A stretch of 64,000 nucleotides of DNA from Mitsuokella multacida DSM 20544 (GCF_000155955.1 NZ_GG697141.2:811170-875169); one strand, 5' to 3'. Counted from the first letter of the stretch, positions 16,953 to 25,933 are shown. Notes: generated by a model not told the origin, from the letters alone. Program-made: numbers and translations.

Positions 16953-18754
16953 CGAAAAGCCTCCTTTCCCAGGCAATCGCCCTTGCCCTGCGTGATCAGC
17001 CAGGCGGCAAAGGCAGGAAGGACGCTGCCGGCTCCTGCCCCGGGCGCGGGGATCAGGAAGGCCGCCTCCTCGTCGATGGATTCGCCGCGCTTGAGCTTGT
17101 CCTTGAAATAATCCACAAACGCCTCGATATCGGCAAAGCGCCCGAACGGGACGACGAGCTCCCGCTCCTCTGCGTAGAGATAGGCCAAGAGATAGAGCTC
17201 GCGGATGACGGTCGGCCAGTCCTTGGTCGCGGCGGCATTGTTGCAGCGGGTCTCGAGTGCGTTGATCTGCTGGATGCGGTCGGGCTGCTCGCGGTGGACG
17301 ACCTGTTCCCGCACGGAAAAGAGCTGTCTGGCGACGAACCCCAGGAAAGGCTGCGCGGCCTGTGGCAGCTCGTCCTGGCTGCCCTGCAGGGCCTGCAGCA
17401 GGTCCATCCCCAAGGCCTTCATGTCCGGCCACTGATGCGACTGCCAGATAAACGGCTGGAAACCTGGATAGAGGCGGTAGATCACGCGGAAGAACTCCAC
17501 GTCTTCGTCCGCATGGCGGTGGCGCAGGGCCTCTTCGGCATCGAGGCAGATGTTGGCGTAATCGGCATTGAACTTGTTGAAGTACGTCGAGAGATTCGAG
17601 CGGTAGAGGCGTTTCTTGCCGTTGTTCCAGTCGCTGGCCAGCGCCAGCACGTACTTCCCGAGGTCGGTATAGCGCTTGTACATGAAGGTGACCGGTGGGA
17701 TGCGGATGGCATCGGAGCCGAGTAGGGTCGACGCCGCCCCCTGCCCCGGCACCGGCACATCCTCGCCGGCACACCAGCGCTTGACTTCCTCGTAGGTCCA
17801 GCGCCGGTTCGGGTTGCCCTTCTCCTTGCGGTGCGTGATGTCCTGATACGTCAGCCCGAGGATCAGCTGCTTGAGGCGGGCCGGGAAGGAATCCGGCATC
17901 GGCACCTGCTGGATGGCCAGATAGCGCTCGAGCGTCTCGGGGTCCACATCGCCGTACGGCGTATGGCCGCAGAACAGCTCGTAGATCGTGATGCCCAGCG
18001 AATAGTAATCCGACTCTGCGAGGAACAGGTTGTTGTAGGTCTCCGGGGCCGAGTAGTCCGGCGTCATGCCCGTCCGCGTCACGAGGACGGTGCGGCCCTG
18101 CTCGCGCACCGAGCTGATGCCGAAGTCGATGATGGCGACATGGCGCCCGTCATCGCAGAGCATGATGTTCGATGGCTTGAGGTCTTTGTGGATGATGTTG
18201 TGACCGTGGAGAACCTTGAGGCCCTCATTCAAGGCCGGTATGATCTCCTGCTGCAGCTGGGAGAGCGAGAACCGCCGCCCCTGCAGGCTGCCCGCCGCGT
18301 AGTACGGGATGATCTCAAACGGGAAACCCTGCCAGGTCCCCGTCTCAAACAGCCGCGCCACATACGGCGAGTCGATGCTGCGCAGTGCCGCGACAACGGA
18401 GTCCTTGATGGCCGCCGCCCTGCGGTAGACCTTGGCGACGTACTCTTTGCCACCATAGGAGCAGACGTAGAGCGTGGCCTCGCCCGTGGCCGCCGTCAGC
18501 AAGCGTTCCACTCGGTACTTATCGAGCAGCATGGTGCCTGCCGGTATTCCCTGCGCTGCGCGGTGCAGGAGGTCGTTGATCTGGGTGAAATCCGCCGCCC
18601 CCTGTTCCTGCGACGGCAGATTGATCTCGGTCTCTGCGCCGCGCAGGCCGGGATTCAGCGAGGTCGCCGCGGGGCGCGGATTCATGGCGTCCGCATTGAC
18701 CTGTGTGTTGACCTGCGTATTGATCTGTGTAGACGATGCGCGTTCCTCTGCCAT
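16949..18754 (-). CDS. Hanks-type Ser/Thr protein kinase
   Basis: 601 residues. Kinase domain at about 75-345: ATP lysine in YVAKVYRR, catalytic loop NIIHKDLKPSNIML near 188, DFG in IIDFGISS, and TPDYSAPE. The N-terminal 65 residues are low-complexity with repeated TQINTQVNTQVNA and TEINL, Thr-rich and plausible self-phosphorylation/FHA docking sites. The C-terminal 250 residues are unfamiliar and helical; no transmembrane segment or PASTA domain, so the kinase is cytoplasmic, unlike PknB. Its ATG abuts the stop of the upstream gene. Confidence 0.93.
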   Translation of the reverse strand: MAEERASSTQINTQVNTQVNADAMNPRPAATSLNPGLRGAETEINLPSQEQGAADFTQINDLLHRAAQGIPAGTMLLDKYRVERLLTAATGEATLYVCSYGGKEYVAKVYRRAAAIKDSVVAALRSIDSPYVARLFETGTWQGFPFEIIPYYAAGSLQGRRFSLSQLQQEIIPALNEGLKVLHGHNIIHKDLKPSNIMLCDDGRHVAIIDFGISSVREQGRTVLVTRTGMTPDYSAPETYNNLFLAESDYYSLGITIYELFCGHTPYGDVDPETLERYLAIQQVPMPDSFPARLKQLILGLTYQDITHRKEKGNPNRRWTYEEVKRWCAGEDVPVPGQGAASTLLGSDAIRIPPVTFMYKRYTDLGKYVLALASDWNNGKKRLYRSNLSTYFNKFNADYANICLDAEEALRHRHADEDVEFFRVIYRLYPGFQPFIWQSHQWPDMKALGMDLLQALQGSQDELPQAAQPFLGFVARQLFSVREQVVHREQPDRIQQINALETRCNNAAATKDWPTVIRELYLLAYLYAEERELVVPFGRFADIEAFVDYFKDKLKRGESIDEEAAFLIPAPGAGAGSVLPAFAAWLITQGKGDCLGKEAFR

Positions 18755-19864
18755 TCATCTCCCCGCCTTTCCATCTGTTCCGACTGTCCCGGCTGTCCCG
18801 AAGACGACGAGCTCGGAAGCCCTTGATGACGTATCCTTCTTCGCGCAGGCGACGCCGTAAATCGCACCCGCCTCATCCTGCACCAGCGAGGTGAGCGTCC
18901 GCGTGTCTGCGCCGTCAAATGGCAGCGGCTGAGCCTGCGCGGCCCCCAGGCGGACGGTTGCATAGGAGCCATTCTCCCGGATGAACAGGAGCTGCTGCCC
19001 GGGCAGGAAGCCCGCCACCTGTAGATCGCCATCCGTGGAACGATAGCGCCGCTGCACGCGGTCGCCCTGCATCGTGAAGGAGGCGACGGTGTCCCTGCTC
19101 TCCGCGACAATGCCCGCATCGTACAGGTAGAAGCGCTCCACCCGCTGCATCAGGTCTCTGGGATGGATCTTCGCGCCGTTTTCCGCGGACAGGGCGGCGT
19201 GGCGCAGCGTGTGCGCGGCGTTCAGGTAGAGGATTTCATCGCCGCATACGGCAAAGGAGCTCACGCCCTCCGCCGTGACCGCCTTCTTGTCGGACGGCGC
19301 CGCCAGATCAAGATACGATACTACGCCGCCCGCATCGTAGTCGATGAAGTAGACGCGCGTGCCGACGCAGAAGACCTCGCCGGCATTGCCATCGTAGAGC
19401 AGGTGGCTCTGCAGGGAGTCGCGGTCCGCCGCGTAAATATGGCGGTCCTTGTCGCTGCGGTAAACGATCGCATTGCCGACGAGATTCAGGTATGACGCAT
19501 CGGGGATCTGCCGGAAGCCCGACTCCGCGGGAACAGCAGACGCGCCTGTCACGCGCAGGTTGTCGCGCAGCAGGATCCTGCCGCCCGCCAGCAGGGCATC
19601 GACATCGTTGCCGACGTCCTTCTGGTTCCAGCTCGCGAACGCATCTTTGACATCCAGATACTCATAGGAGAGCTCGCCACTCTGCTGGTAATGCTCATAG
19701 GCGCTATTGCGCTGGGCATGCGAGATGCCCATGCCGATGCCGATTGCGGCCAGCGCCGCAGCCAGCAGCATCGCGCTGCTCTTCAGCAGCTTCCTGCCTC
19801 CCTGCCGCGAAGCGTCATCTGCGACCTGCGCGCGGAGGGATTCGAGATATTCTTTCTTGTTCAT
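18755..19864 (-). CDS. Membrane-anchored hypothetical protein, beta-propeller-like (369 aa)
   Basis: One membrane segment at about 28-48 (SSAMLLAAALAAIGIGMGI) after a short cytoplasmic Lys/Arg stretch, so the rest is probably outside. Residues 85-355 contain recurring strand pairs (LNLVGNAIVYRSDKDRHIYAAD, VFCVGTRVYFIDYDAGG, VCGDEILYLNAA) like DUF5050/propeller proteins, suggesting a sensor or binding domain. Directly upstream of the kinase gene with zero spacing, so a role as its sensory partner is plausible but unproven. Confidence 0.8.
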   Translation of the reverse strand: MNKKEYLESLRAQVADDASRQGGRKLLKSSAMLLAAALAAIGIGMGISHAQRNSAYEHYQQSGELSYEYLDVKDAFASWNQKDVGNDVDALLAGGRILLRDNLRVTGASAVPAESGFRQIPDASYLNLVGNAIVYRSDKDRHIYAADRDSLQSHLLYDGNAGEVFCVGTRVYFIDYDAGGVVSYLDLAAPSDKKAVTAEGVSSFAVCGDEILYLNAAHTLRHAALSAENGAKIHPRDLMQRVERFYLYDAGIVAESRDTVASFTMQGDRVQRRYRSTDGDLQVAGFLPGQQLLFIRENGSYATVRLGAAQAQPLPFDGADTRTLTSLVQDEAGAIYGVACAKKDTSSRASELVVFGTAGTVGTDGKAGR

Positions 19865-19870
19865 GATGCC

Positions 19871-20638
19871 TCACCCCTTCCGCCAAAAGACAATCGCACA
19901 GAGGAACAGGAAGGCCATCAGGCCATGCGTTGCGGAGCTCGTAAGCAGCCCCGTCAGCGAAGCCGCCAGAGGCGGCAGCAGGACGGCAAAAAGGCCGATG
20001 AGCGCCTTGCCGAGGCGGAGCTTGAAGCGCTGCGTGCGCTTCGTCCCGAGCTGCCGCAGGCAGGCGTCCGCCTCTCCGCGATACGCCTCTTCGAGGGATT
20101 TGACCTCAGAGGCGCGGATGCAGTAGCGCTTCCCCGCAAGGACCGCCCGGATGGCCGCATCGTAGTCCTCACAAGGCTGCGGCAGCTCGAGGAAATACGG
20201 CTGCAGGGACTTGACGGTCGCATCGTCGAAGATGTGCAGGAAGTCCTTGTCGGGAATATTGCAATAATTCTTGCCGGTGCCTTCTTCCAAGCGGTCGCGA
20301 AGGGCGGCGAGCGGCTCGGGGTCGGTGAAATCCGGCCGGTCTGCGCTCGTCAGCGACGGGCAATCGCCGTTCTTCAGCGAGAACAGTAGATTGTCCAGGC
20401 AATCCGAAAGGATCGGCAGCGCCTTCTCCACGCGGTCGAGCTGCTCAGCCGTATACGTGCGCAGCTTCGCCTCCGTGAAATGGTCCTGCATGAGCCCGGC
20501 AAAGGCCTGGCGGTGCATGAGAGCCTGATAGTCCTCCGACTGCATGATGCGGCCGATCCGGCTCTCCCGCGCCAGCTCCTCATCGTCAGGCCGGCAGGCC
20601 GACAGGATACTCAAGAGTTGTACCGTTTGTGCATTCAT
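19871..20638 (-). CDS. Hypothetical protein with two C-terminal membrane segments (255 aa)
   Basis: No family recognised. Residues 1-200 are soluble and helical with many charged residues; residues 210-250 form two hydrophobic segments (GLFAVLLPPLAASLTGLLTS and HGLMAFLFLCAIVFW) ending RKG. This is a tail-anchored topology with the bulk in the cytoplasm. A GGGAGG ribosome site precedes ATG at 20638. Eighteen bases after hxsA and six before the next gene, firmly in the operon. Confidence 0.78.
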   Translation of the reverse strand: MNAQTVQLLSILSACRPDDEELARESRIGRIMQSEDYQALMHRQAFAGLMQDHFTEAKLRTYTAEQLDRVEKALPILSDCLDNLLFSLKNGDCPSLTSADRPDFTDPEPLAALRDRLEEGTGKNYCNIPDKDFLHIFDDATVKSLQPYFLELPQPCEDYDAAIRAVLAGKRYCIRASEVKSLEEAYRGEADACLRQLGTKRTQRFKLRLGKALIGLFAVLLPPLAASLTGLLTSSATHGLMAFLFLCAIVFWRKG

Positions 20639-20656
20639 GTTCTTCTCCTCCCGGCA

Positions 20657-21136
20657 TCACGGTTCCTGCGCGTCAGGCGCATGCAGGGATGTCGTAGCCG
20701 GCACATCGGCAGCCGGCTGCAAGGCCTGCTCTGCAGCGTCGAGATGAACGGTATCGCCACTGCCGACCGCGTGCAGCGACTGCACTTCCGCGGCAGACGG
20801 CGCCACATTGCTGTGCGAGGCATGCGAGGCCACCGAAGCAGCAGAGCTGCCGCCGGACGACGGCGCAGCCGGTGCCGCGTCGTAGTAGCTGCTCTGATGC
20901 GACGCATGCGATGTATGCGAGCTGTGGCCGCCCGAATAACCGCTCTGATGAGACGAATGGGAGGAATGGGAGGAATGCGAGCGATGTGCCGCAAAGGCAT
21001 CGTCGGCCATCAGGAGCCCCAGGATCAGGATCATGGACCCGATCATCAAGACCTTGCCGACTGGGATATTGCCTTCTTCATCATAGAGAAAATCCTCGAT
21101 TTTCTGCTCCACATGCGGGAATGATAGCTCCGCCAT
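20657..21136 (-). CDS. hxsA: His-Xaa-Ser repeat protein (HxsA-like), presumed substrate of the HxsB/HxsC radical SAM enzymes
   Basis: 159 residues. Nine clean His-Xaa-Ser triplets at 51-65 (HRSHSSHSSHSSHQS) and 71-82, one more near 107. The membrane segment at 29-43 precedes ADDAFA|A, a possible signal-peptidase site. Residues 16-22 (FLYDEEG) followed by the hydrophobic stretch look like a class III (Flp/Tad) prepilin leader with a cut after Gly22, though the usual Glu at +5 is absent. C-terminal half is Ala/Ser-rich. In described hxs loci HxsA is the proposed modified peptide; the modification is not known to me. Confidence 0.85.
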   Translation of the reverse strand: MAELSFPHVEQKIEDFLYDEEGNIPVGKVLMIGSMILILGLLMADDAFAAHRSHSSHSSHSSHQSGYSGGHSSHTSHASHQSSYYDAAPAAPSSGGSSAASVASHASHSNVAPSAAEVQSLHAVGSGDTVHLDAAEQALQPAADVPATTSLHAPDAQEP

Positions 21137-21150
21137 ACCGTCTTCCTCCT

Positions 21151-22038
21151 TTATTCCTTGACCTGCGTGCAGGCGCCGTCTTTCCAGATGGCCTTGAACG
21201 TCTTCGAGCTGTTCTTGGCGTATTTCATCTCACCGTCAGGCACGCCCTGCTTGAATGTGCCGGTCAAACACGGATATACATCTTTGGTATATCGATATGT
21301 TCCAAGGCCGTTCATCTGATCATCTTGCCAGGTCCCTACATAAGAGGCAATCTCCGTGCCATCAGCCGAACGCCAGCGAAATGTCCCCTGACCGCTGCGC
21401 ACGCCCTGCTGCACGTTGCCGGCATATGTGTTGCCGTCGGCGTATTTTATCTCGGCCCAGCCGGACAGCGCCCCGTTGTAATGCGTGCCGTCCTGCTGCG
21501 TGAAATTCAGCGCTGAGAGCGCGCCGTCCTCAACGTCGGCCGAGAACTCCCGGAAGCCGAGCGCAGCTGCTTGGCTTCCGAGCGAGAAGACGCCCGAGGT
21601 GAAGCGGCCGTCCTCGAACTTTCCCTGATACGTGCGGCCATCGACAAAGGTGTACGTCCCCTCGACCATCTCGTCATTCGCCCAGCTTCCCGTATAGACA
21701 TCGCCATTGGCAAAGCGGAACGTCCCTTGGCCGCTGCGCTGGGACTTGGAGAAGCTGCCCTCGTAGACGGAGCCGTCGAGATGACGGAACTCGCCTTCTC
21801 CCTCGTAATACGCATCGGCCACCGCACCGATGTACGTGCCGCCCGCGCTCTCGACGACGGCCTCCGTCTCGCCGATGTGCGCCGCCGCGTAATGGTTCGG
21901 TGAAGCAAAGCTCAGCAGCAGGGAATAAACGACGAGGAAGAGCGCGATGGCCAGCACGACGACGGACGCCTTCTTGAAATAGCCCTGATAGCCGCTGAGT
22001 TTCGTATCGCGGAATGGATTTTTACTGATTATCTTCAT
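21151..22038 (-). CDS. Membrane-anchored MORN-repeat protein
   Basis: Membrane segment at about 24-46, then some seven MORN-type units: YEGEGEFRHLDGSVYEGSF, SGQGTFRFANGDVYTGSW, VEGTYTFVDGRTYQGKF, IKYADGNTYAGNV, SGQGTFRW with YVGTW, and MNGLGTYRY. The repeats are probably extracytoplasmic. I choose ATG 22038, which has GAGGG six bases upstream; the ATG at 22044 has none. Starts inside the 3' end of hxsB. Function unknown; MORN repeats often bind lipids or form scaffolds. Confidence 0.88.
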   Translation of the reverse strand: MKIISKNPFRDTKLSGYQGYFKKASVVVLAIALFLVVYSLLLSFASPNHYAAAHIGETEAVVESAGGTYIGAVADAYYEGEGEFRHLDGSVYEGSFSKSQRSGQGTFRFANGDVYTGSWANDEMVEGTYTFVDGRTYQGKFEDGRFTSGVFSLGSQAAALGFREFSADVEDGALSALNFTQQDGTHYNGALSGWAEIKYADGNTYAGNVQQGVRSGQGTFRWRSADGTEIASYVGTWQDDQMNGLGTYRYTKDVYPCLTGTFKQGVPDGEMKYAKNSSKTFKAIWKDGACTQVKE

Positions 22039-23437
22039 GATCATCCCTCACCCATGCTTTCAAGATTTCCCGCTCTTCTTCCGAGCCATGCTTGAGGATG
22101 GCAAAGAGCGTATCGAGAATCCCCTTGTAGATCTGGCAGCGGTATGTATTGGCCTCCCGCGGGAAGATATTGCCGCTCGACGCGTATTGAACGACGGGAC
22201 AGACGCCGCAGTACGGCTGATACGCGCAGTCACAGCATCCCGGCAGGGATTCCAGGACAGAGGCGACAGAGGTCGCCCGGCAGGTATCCGAACGCATCAG
22301 CGATGCATACGTATCGCGATAGACATTGCCGAGGCGAAACGCTGGGTCGCCCGCCTCGGCCACCATGCGCCCCTCGTCACACGTGTAGACATCGCCGTTG
22401 TAGTAATAGGCCAGCTGGCCGAAGCCGGCGCCGCACGGCGAGCGCAGTTCCATGTAGTTGTCGGCACGGCCTTGCAAGATCTTGCGCAGGAAGAACACGG
22501 CATGCTGTTCCCGCAGGCGGACGCCCTCGCGGTTCAGGCGGAAGATCTCGTCTAGTGCCTGCCGGTAGAAGGTCAGGAACTCATCCACCGTATAGCCGAC
22601 CGCCTGCCAGTCCGACCTTGCAAAGCCGAGCGGCGTCAGGGGCCGCAGGAAAATCGTCTGCATGCCCTGGCGCACGTATTCCGCAAGCAACTCGCGCGCA
22701 TGCGCGAGGGTGTAGCGCGTCGTCGTCTCGACTGCGCCGGGAAAGATGCCCCTCTCGTGCAGTTTCTGCAGGCCCGCACACATCTTCTCGTAGCTGCTCA
22801 TGCCGACGGCCTGTGCGCGGCGGTTCGTCTCGTGGATGGCGGCCGGTCCGTCGAGCGAAGTGCAGACAGTAACGCGGTGTTCCTGAAAGAAATCCGCCAT
22901 CTCATCCGTCAGCAGCGAGAGATTCGAGACAACGGTGAAGCTGACCTGTTTCTTCCCGCGCTGCGCTTCTGCATAGCACACCATCTCGCGGATGACGGGG
23001 AACGCGAGCAGCGGCTCTCCGCCCTGGAACTCAAAGGCGAGCGACGGATTGGGCGACTGCAGTGCCAGGTCGATGGCGCGCCTGCCCGTCTCAGGGGACA
23101 TGCTCCCACGTTCGAAGTGCTGGTGGTCCTGCGCCTGGCAGTAGATACAGCGGAGATTGCACTGATTCGTGACGACGAAGATGTGCAGCGCCGTGCCATA
23201 GCAAAGATACTGCTTCATCTCGCGCAGCTCGTCGGTCATGCTGTCCGCATATATCTCCATGGGGTCCAGCACGAAGTGCGCACGGTGCAGCCGCTGGTAC
23301 AGCGCCTCCGCCCCATCGAAGTCCTGCCGCAGGAAGCGCTGGAACTCCTCCGGCGATACGAACAGCGCCCGGCCATAATCATTCGTGATCAGGAAATCGC
23401 CGTCGTCGAGCGCCCTGAAATTGAAGTGATTCAGCAC
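22022..23437 (-). CDS. hxsB: His-Xaa-Ser system radical SAM/SPASM maturase HxsB
   Basis: 471 residues from a GTG at 23437 with GGAGG seven bases upstream (an upstream TTG at 23443 is too close to it). Starts LNHFNFRALDDGDFLITNDYGRALFVS, the HxsB N-terminal block. Radical SAM cluster C93xxxC97xxC100 (NQCNLRCIYCQ), then FQGGEPLL. SPASM-like cysteines near the C terminus: CGAGFGQLAYYYNGDVYTCDEG and CDCAYQPYCGVCPV, with a last Cys in YRCQIYKG. With HxsC it is the presumed peptide-modifying enzyme. Confidence 0.92.
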   Translation of the reverse strand: MLNHFNFRALDDGDFLITNDYGRALFVSPEEFQRFLRQDFDGAEALYQRLHRAHFVLDPMEIYADSMTDELREMKQYLCYGTALHIFVVTNQCNLRCIYCQAQDHQHFERGSMSPETGRRAIDLALQSPNPSLAFEFQGGEPLLAFPVIREMVCYAEAQRGKKQVSFTVVSNLSLLTDEMADFFQEHRVTVCTSLDGPAAIHETNRRAQAVGMSSYEKMCAGLQKLHERGIFPGAVETTTRYTLAHARELLAEYVRQGMQTIFLRPLTPLGFARSDWQAVGYTVDEFLTFYRQALDEIFRLNREGVRLREQHAVFFLRKILQGRADNYMELRSPCGAGFGQLAYYYNGDVYTCDEGRMVAEAGDPAFRLGNVYRDTYASLMRSDTCRATSVASVLESLPGCCDCAYQPYCGVCPVVQYASSGNIFPREANTYRCQIYKGILDTLFAILKHGSEEEREILKAWVRDDHEDNQ

Positions 23438-23439
23438 GG

Positions 23440-24633
23440 TCAAACCTCCCTTCCCGATCTCTCAGATGCATGTGCATCCTGAGTGTCCCGATTATCCATG
23501 AATAGCGCCGTGCGGGGAATGGGCTGCACGTGTGGCTTCGTCATCGCGAGCGTGGTCTGGAAGAAGCCGCCGCAGTACGGCCGTGCTGCGCAGTCCCCGC
23601 AAGCTAGCGCATAGCGGATCTTTTCCGGCGTGATGCTGCGGCGGCAGATTTCCCAGAAGCCCGGCGCCACCGCACAGAGCGGGAAATTGTAGAGCTGCAC
23701 ATCGATGCCATGCTCCATGAGCTTCAGGACTGCGGGCTGCACCGCCCGGAAGGCCGCGGGCGCATCAAGATAGAGTGCTTGGAGATGGCGCGCACAGTTC
23801 CCCCGCGTCTCCAGGCCGATGAAATTGACGACGTGCACCTCTGGATAGTGCGCCACGATGAAGTCCGCCAGCTCCGGCAGGTACGCGGCGTTCTTCCGGC
23901 TCACGACGACGCGCAGCTCCACGGCGATCCCCTGTGCCAAGAGATTGCCGATGCCCTCATTCGTCTGCACAAAGCTGCCGGGCGCTCTCGTGATGGCATC
24001 GTGGAGCCCGGCCTCTGGCGCGTGCAGTGGGATAGCCACGCAGAGGTGCGCGGGGCAGAGATGCAGCAGTTCCTGCAGGAAGCCTTGCAGCGAGAAGGAG
24101 CGCCCGTTCGTCAGCAGCAGGACATCGGCCTGCCGGAACCGCACCGCTATCGTGCGCATGGTCCGGAGGAACAGCGCGGTGCGCAGCGTCGGCTCGCCGC
24201 CCGTCACGGTGATATGGCGGACATCGGCCGGCAGCATCTGCAGGTACGCCATCATGGCCTCATCCGCCAGGCCGCCGCTCGTACGCCGCTCCTCATCGGA
24301 CACGGGGCACATGATGCAGTTGGAATTGCAATGCCCCGTGAGGTAGACAGTCGCGGCGCGCTCCCGGCCAGAAAACAGCCGGTGTACAAGGCCTTCCTCA
24401 TTCACCGTGATGATGTCGCCATCGGCCAGCTGCTGCCAGACCTCGCGATTGACTGGCGCAAGCGCGGCATGGTCCGAGGCAAAACAGGCAGCATCGCGGG
24501 CGAGACGGAGCTGCTCATATCCTCCTGCCTCCTCCGAGCGGAGGACAGGAGGATTTCCGGAAGCCGGTGCATCGACGCGGCGCACGAGCGCCAAGCGCGA
24601 ACCGGCATGATAATCGCGAAAGTAGAGATTCAT
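23440..24633 (-). CDS. hxsC: His-Xaa-Ser system radical SAM maturase HxsC
   Basis: 397 residues. Radical SAM motif C102xxxC106xxC109 (GHCNSNCIMCPVS), TGGEPTL, and a C-terminal Cys pair region ACGDCAARPYCGGF. The N terminus (LYFRDYHAGSRLALVRR) and a 100-residue pre-domain match the paired HxsC type. The order HxsD-HxsC-HxsB-HxsA here follows the described four-gene system. Overlaps the peptidase gene by four bases; the stop is two bases before hxsB. Confidence 0.92.
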   Translation of the reverse strand: MNLYFRDYHAGSRLALVRRVDAPASGNPPVLRSEEAGGYEQLRLARDAACFASDHAALAPVNREVWQQLADGDIITVNEEGLVHRLFSGRERAATVYLTGHCNSNCIMCPVSDEERRTSGGLADEAMMAYLQMLPADVRHITVTGGEPTLRTALFLRTMRTIAVRFRQADVLLLTNGRSFSLQGFLQELLHLCPAHLCVAIPLHAPEAGLHDAITRAPGSFVQTNEGIGNLLAQGIAVELRVVVSRKNAAYLPELADFIVAHYPEVHVVNFIGLETRGNCARHLQALYLDAPAAFRAVQPAVLKLMEHGIDVQLYNFPLCAVAPGFWEICRRSITPEKIRYALACGDCAARPYCGGFFQTTLAMTKPHVQPIPRTALFMDNRDTQDAHASERSGREV

Positions 24634-25703
24634 AAGCCAACGACCTCAAAGATGAGAAACGCAATCGTACCGACGGTAATGAAGATGGCAAACGGAATCT
24701 TCCGCACGATGACGACCGTGTCCTCCCCGTACCGAGACTGCTGCCAGCGCCGGACGCTCGCCGCTTCTTCCACCGTCAGGCGCGAGGACAGGTCTTCTGT
24801 CATACCGGTGGGAAGGTTCCGCACGCGGGAGCGCGCGAAGCGGCAGACCGTGCCCGCCGCGAGGATCTGCCCCTCACGAACTTCCTCTGTCGGTATCGTC
24901 CTGTAATTGTAATCCTGCACGAGCATGCGCAGGCACATGAGCACCGCCGTCCAGAGGAGGATGGCGGCACTCATCGCATACGAGATGGAGAGCATCTGGG
25001 CAGCACTGCCGAGCAAGAGGCCCGTGCTGCTCAACACCGCGCCACCTGCCATCTGCTTCGTCGTCATGCGGCTCCGGAGGGAGAGGATGGCGAGAATCAG
25101 CGCGCAGGAGGCGGCCACATCGATGAGAGGGCTTTTCGCTGCCGCAGTCGGCAGCAGCACGTGCCCGATGGCCATGATCAGCTGCACCAGCGTGACCATG
25201 AGCAGATAGGACGCCGCGATGCGCGGCCAGTCGAGCTTCTTCACGACGGTCCGGATGTTTTCCCCCTGCAGTCCCTGCAGCCGGCGCGACGCGCGCCACC
25301 GCTGCCCGAGGCCGCACAGCACCACATAGGCAAATGCCGCCAGGAAGGCGAACGCCACGATCAAGATGCCGCTGCCCACATACGGCAGGTGCCCGCCATA
25401 GAGGCGCCCCGGTATGGCCAGGGCCACGAGCAGCAGGAGCTTCGTATCGCCGGCCGCCCAGATGTGCAGGGCGTAGAGCAGGAGGCCTGTAAGCGCCAGG
25501 CAGACGGCATTGAGCAGGAAGGGCTGCCAATAGGCGAGGCCATCTCCTACGAGCGGACTGTAATAGGCAAAGTCGAGCAGGAAAATCGGCACAGCCGCAT
25601 AGCCGAGATGGCGGTTCCATATGTGGCTGACGCGGCAGTCCGTATAGGATGCGCTGCCGAGCAGGAGCAGCAGGGTGGTCAGCAGCAGGGCCTCGAGGAT
25701 CAT
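24630..25703 (-). CDS. A24 prepilin-peptidase-like integral membrane protein
   Basis: 357 residues with about eight membrane segments. Both A24 aspartates are in the right setting: SYTDCRVSHIWNRH (Asp22, like the xxDxxxxxIPN motif) and WAAGDTKLLLLVALA (GD motif near 90). The fold continues with a longer C-terminal membrane half and a cytoplasmic loop, so it is larger than TadV/CpaA enzymes. GGAGG stands six bases before ATG. No other pilus genes are present; its natural substrate in this operon could be HxsA. Confidence 0.85.
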   Translation of the reverse strand: MILEALLLTTLLLLLGSASYTDCRVSHIWNRHLGYAAVPIFLLDFAYYSPLVGDGLAYWQPFLLNAVCLALTGLLLYALHIWAAGDTKLLLLVALAIPGRLYGGHLPYVGSGILIVAFAFLAAFAYVVLCGLGQRWRASRRLQGLQGENIRTVVKKLDWPRIAASYLLMVTLVQLIMAIGHVLLPTAAAKSPLIDVAASCALILAILSLRSRMTTKQMAGGAVLSSTGLLLGSAAQMLSISYAMSAAILLWTAVLMCLRMLVQDYNYRTIPTEEVREGQILAAGTVCRFARSRVRNLPTGMTEDLSSRLTVEEAASVRRWQQSRYGEDTVVIVRKIPFAIFITVGTIAFLIFEVVGL

Positions 25704-25933
25704 AGGCGCCCTCCCCGAGACTCTCCGGCATGGAGCAGCTCGATCAGATAGTTGGAAAACTCCCCCATGACGATGGGCAGAGGCGCCCTGCTGTCCGCAA
25801 AGCTGCAGATTGTCGCATCCGGCCGCTCATCGACCGCGATGCGGCAGATCTCTCGATAATCCGCCGCGGCGCGCCGTATCACCTGCACGGGATAGAGCGC
25901 GCGCGGATAAATCCTGCTTGTTTCATTTCTCAT
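25700..25933 (-). CDS. Small HxsD-like protein (77 aa)
   Basis: Residues read IYPRALYPVQVIRRAAADYREICRI, then VMGEFSNYLIELL, the same layout as HxsD (IYTADVLIKAAYMFLHQAYLHI ... FENELLAQQVRR): a helix with Ala-Ala-x-Tyr, short strands, then a Phe-x-Asn-x-Leu helix. I infer a second, divergent member of the HxsD family. ATG at 25933 overlaps the hxsD stop by 11 bases; an in-frame TTG at 25942 is the alternative. Confidence 0.7.
   Translation of the reverse strand: MRNETSRIYPRALYPVQVIRRAAADYREICRIAVDERPDATICSFADSRAPLPIVMGEFSNYLIELLHAGESRGGRL

Noticed and set aside
16953..17774. N-terminal extension of the 442-aa protein to 716 residues
   Set aside because: That part is Arg/Pro-rich out-of-frame kinase sequence; a TTG with a good ribosome site at 16952 explains the real start.
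11716..18754. Type VI secretion cluster
   Set aside because: Only kinase, FHA, PP2C and a Clp-like ATPase are present; no structural T6SS gene occurs anywhere in the window.
24630..25703. Type IV pilus or Tad locus
   Set aside because: One A24-like gene, but no pilin ATPase, platform protein or secretin.
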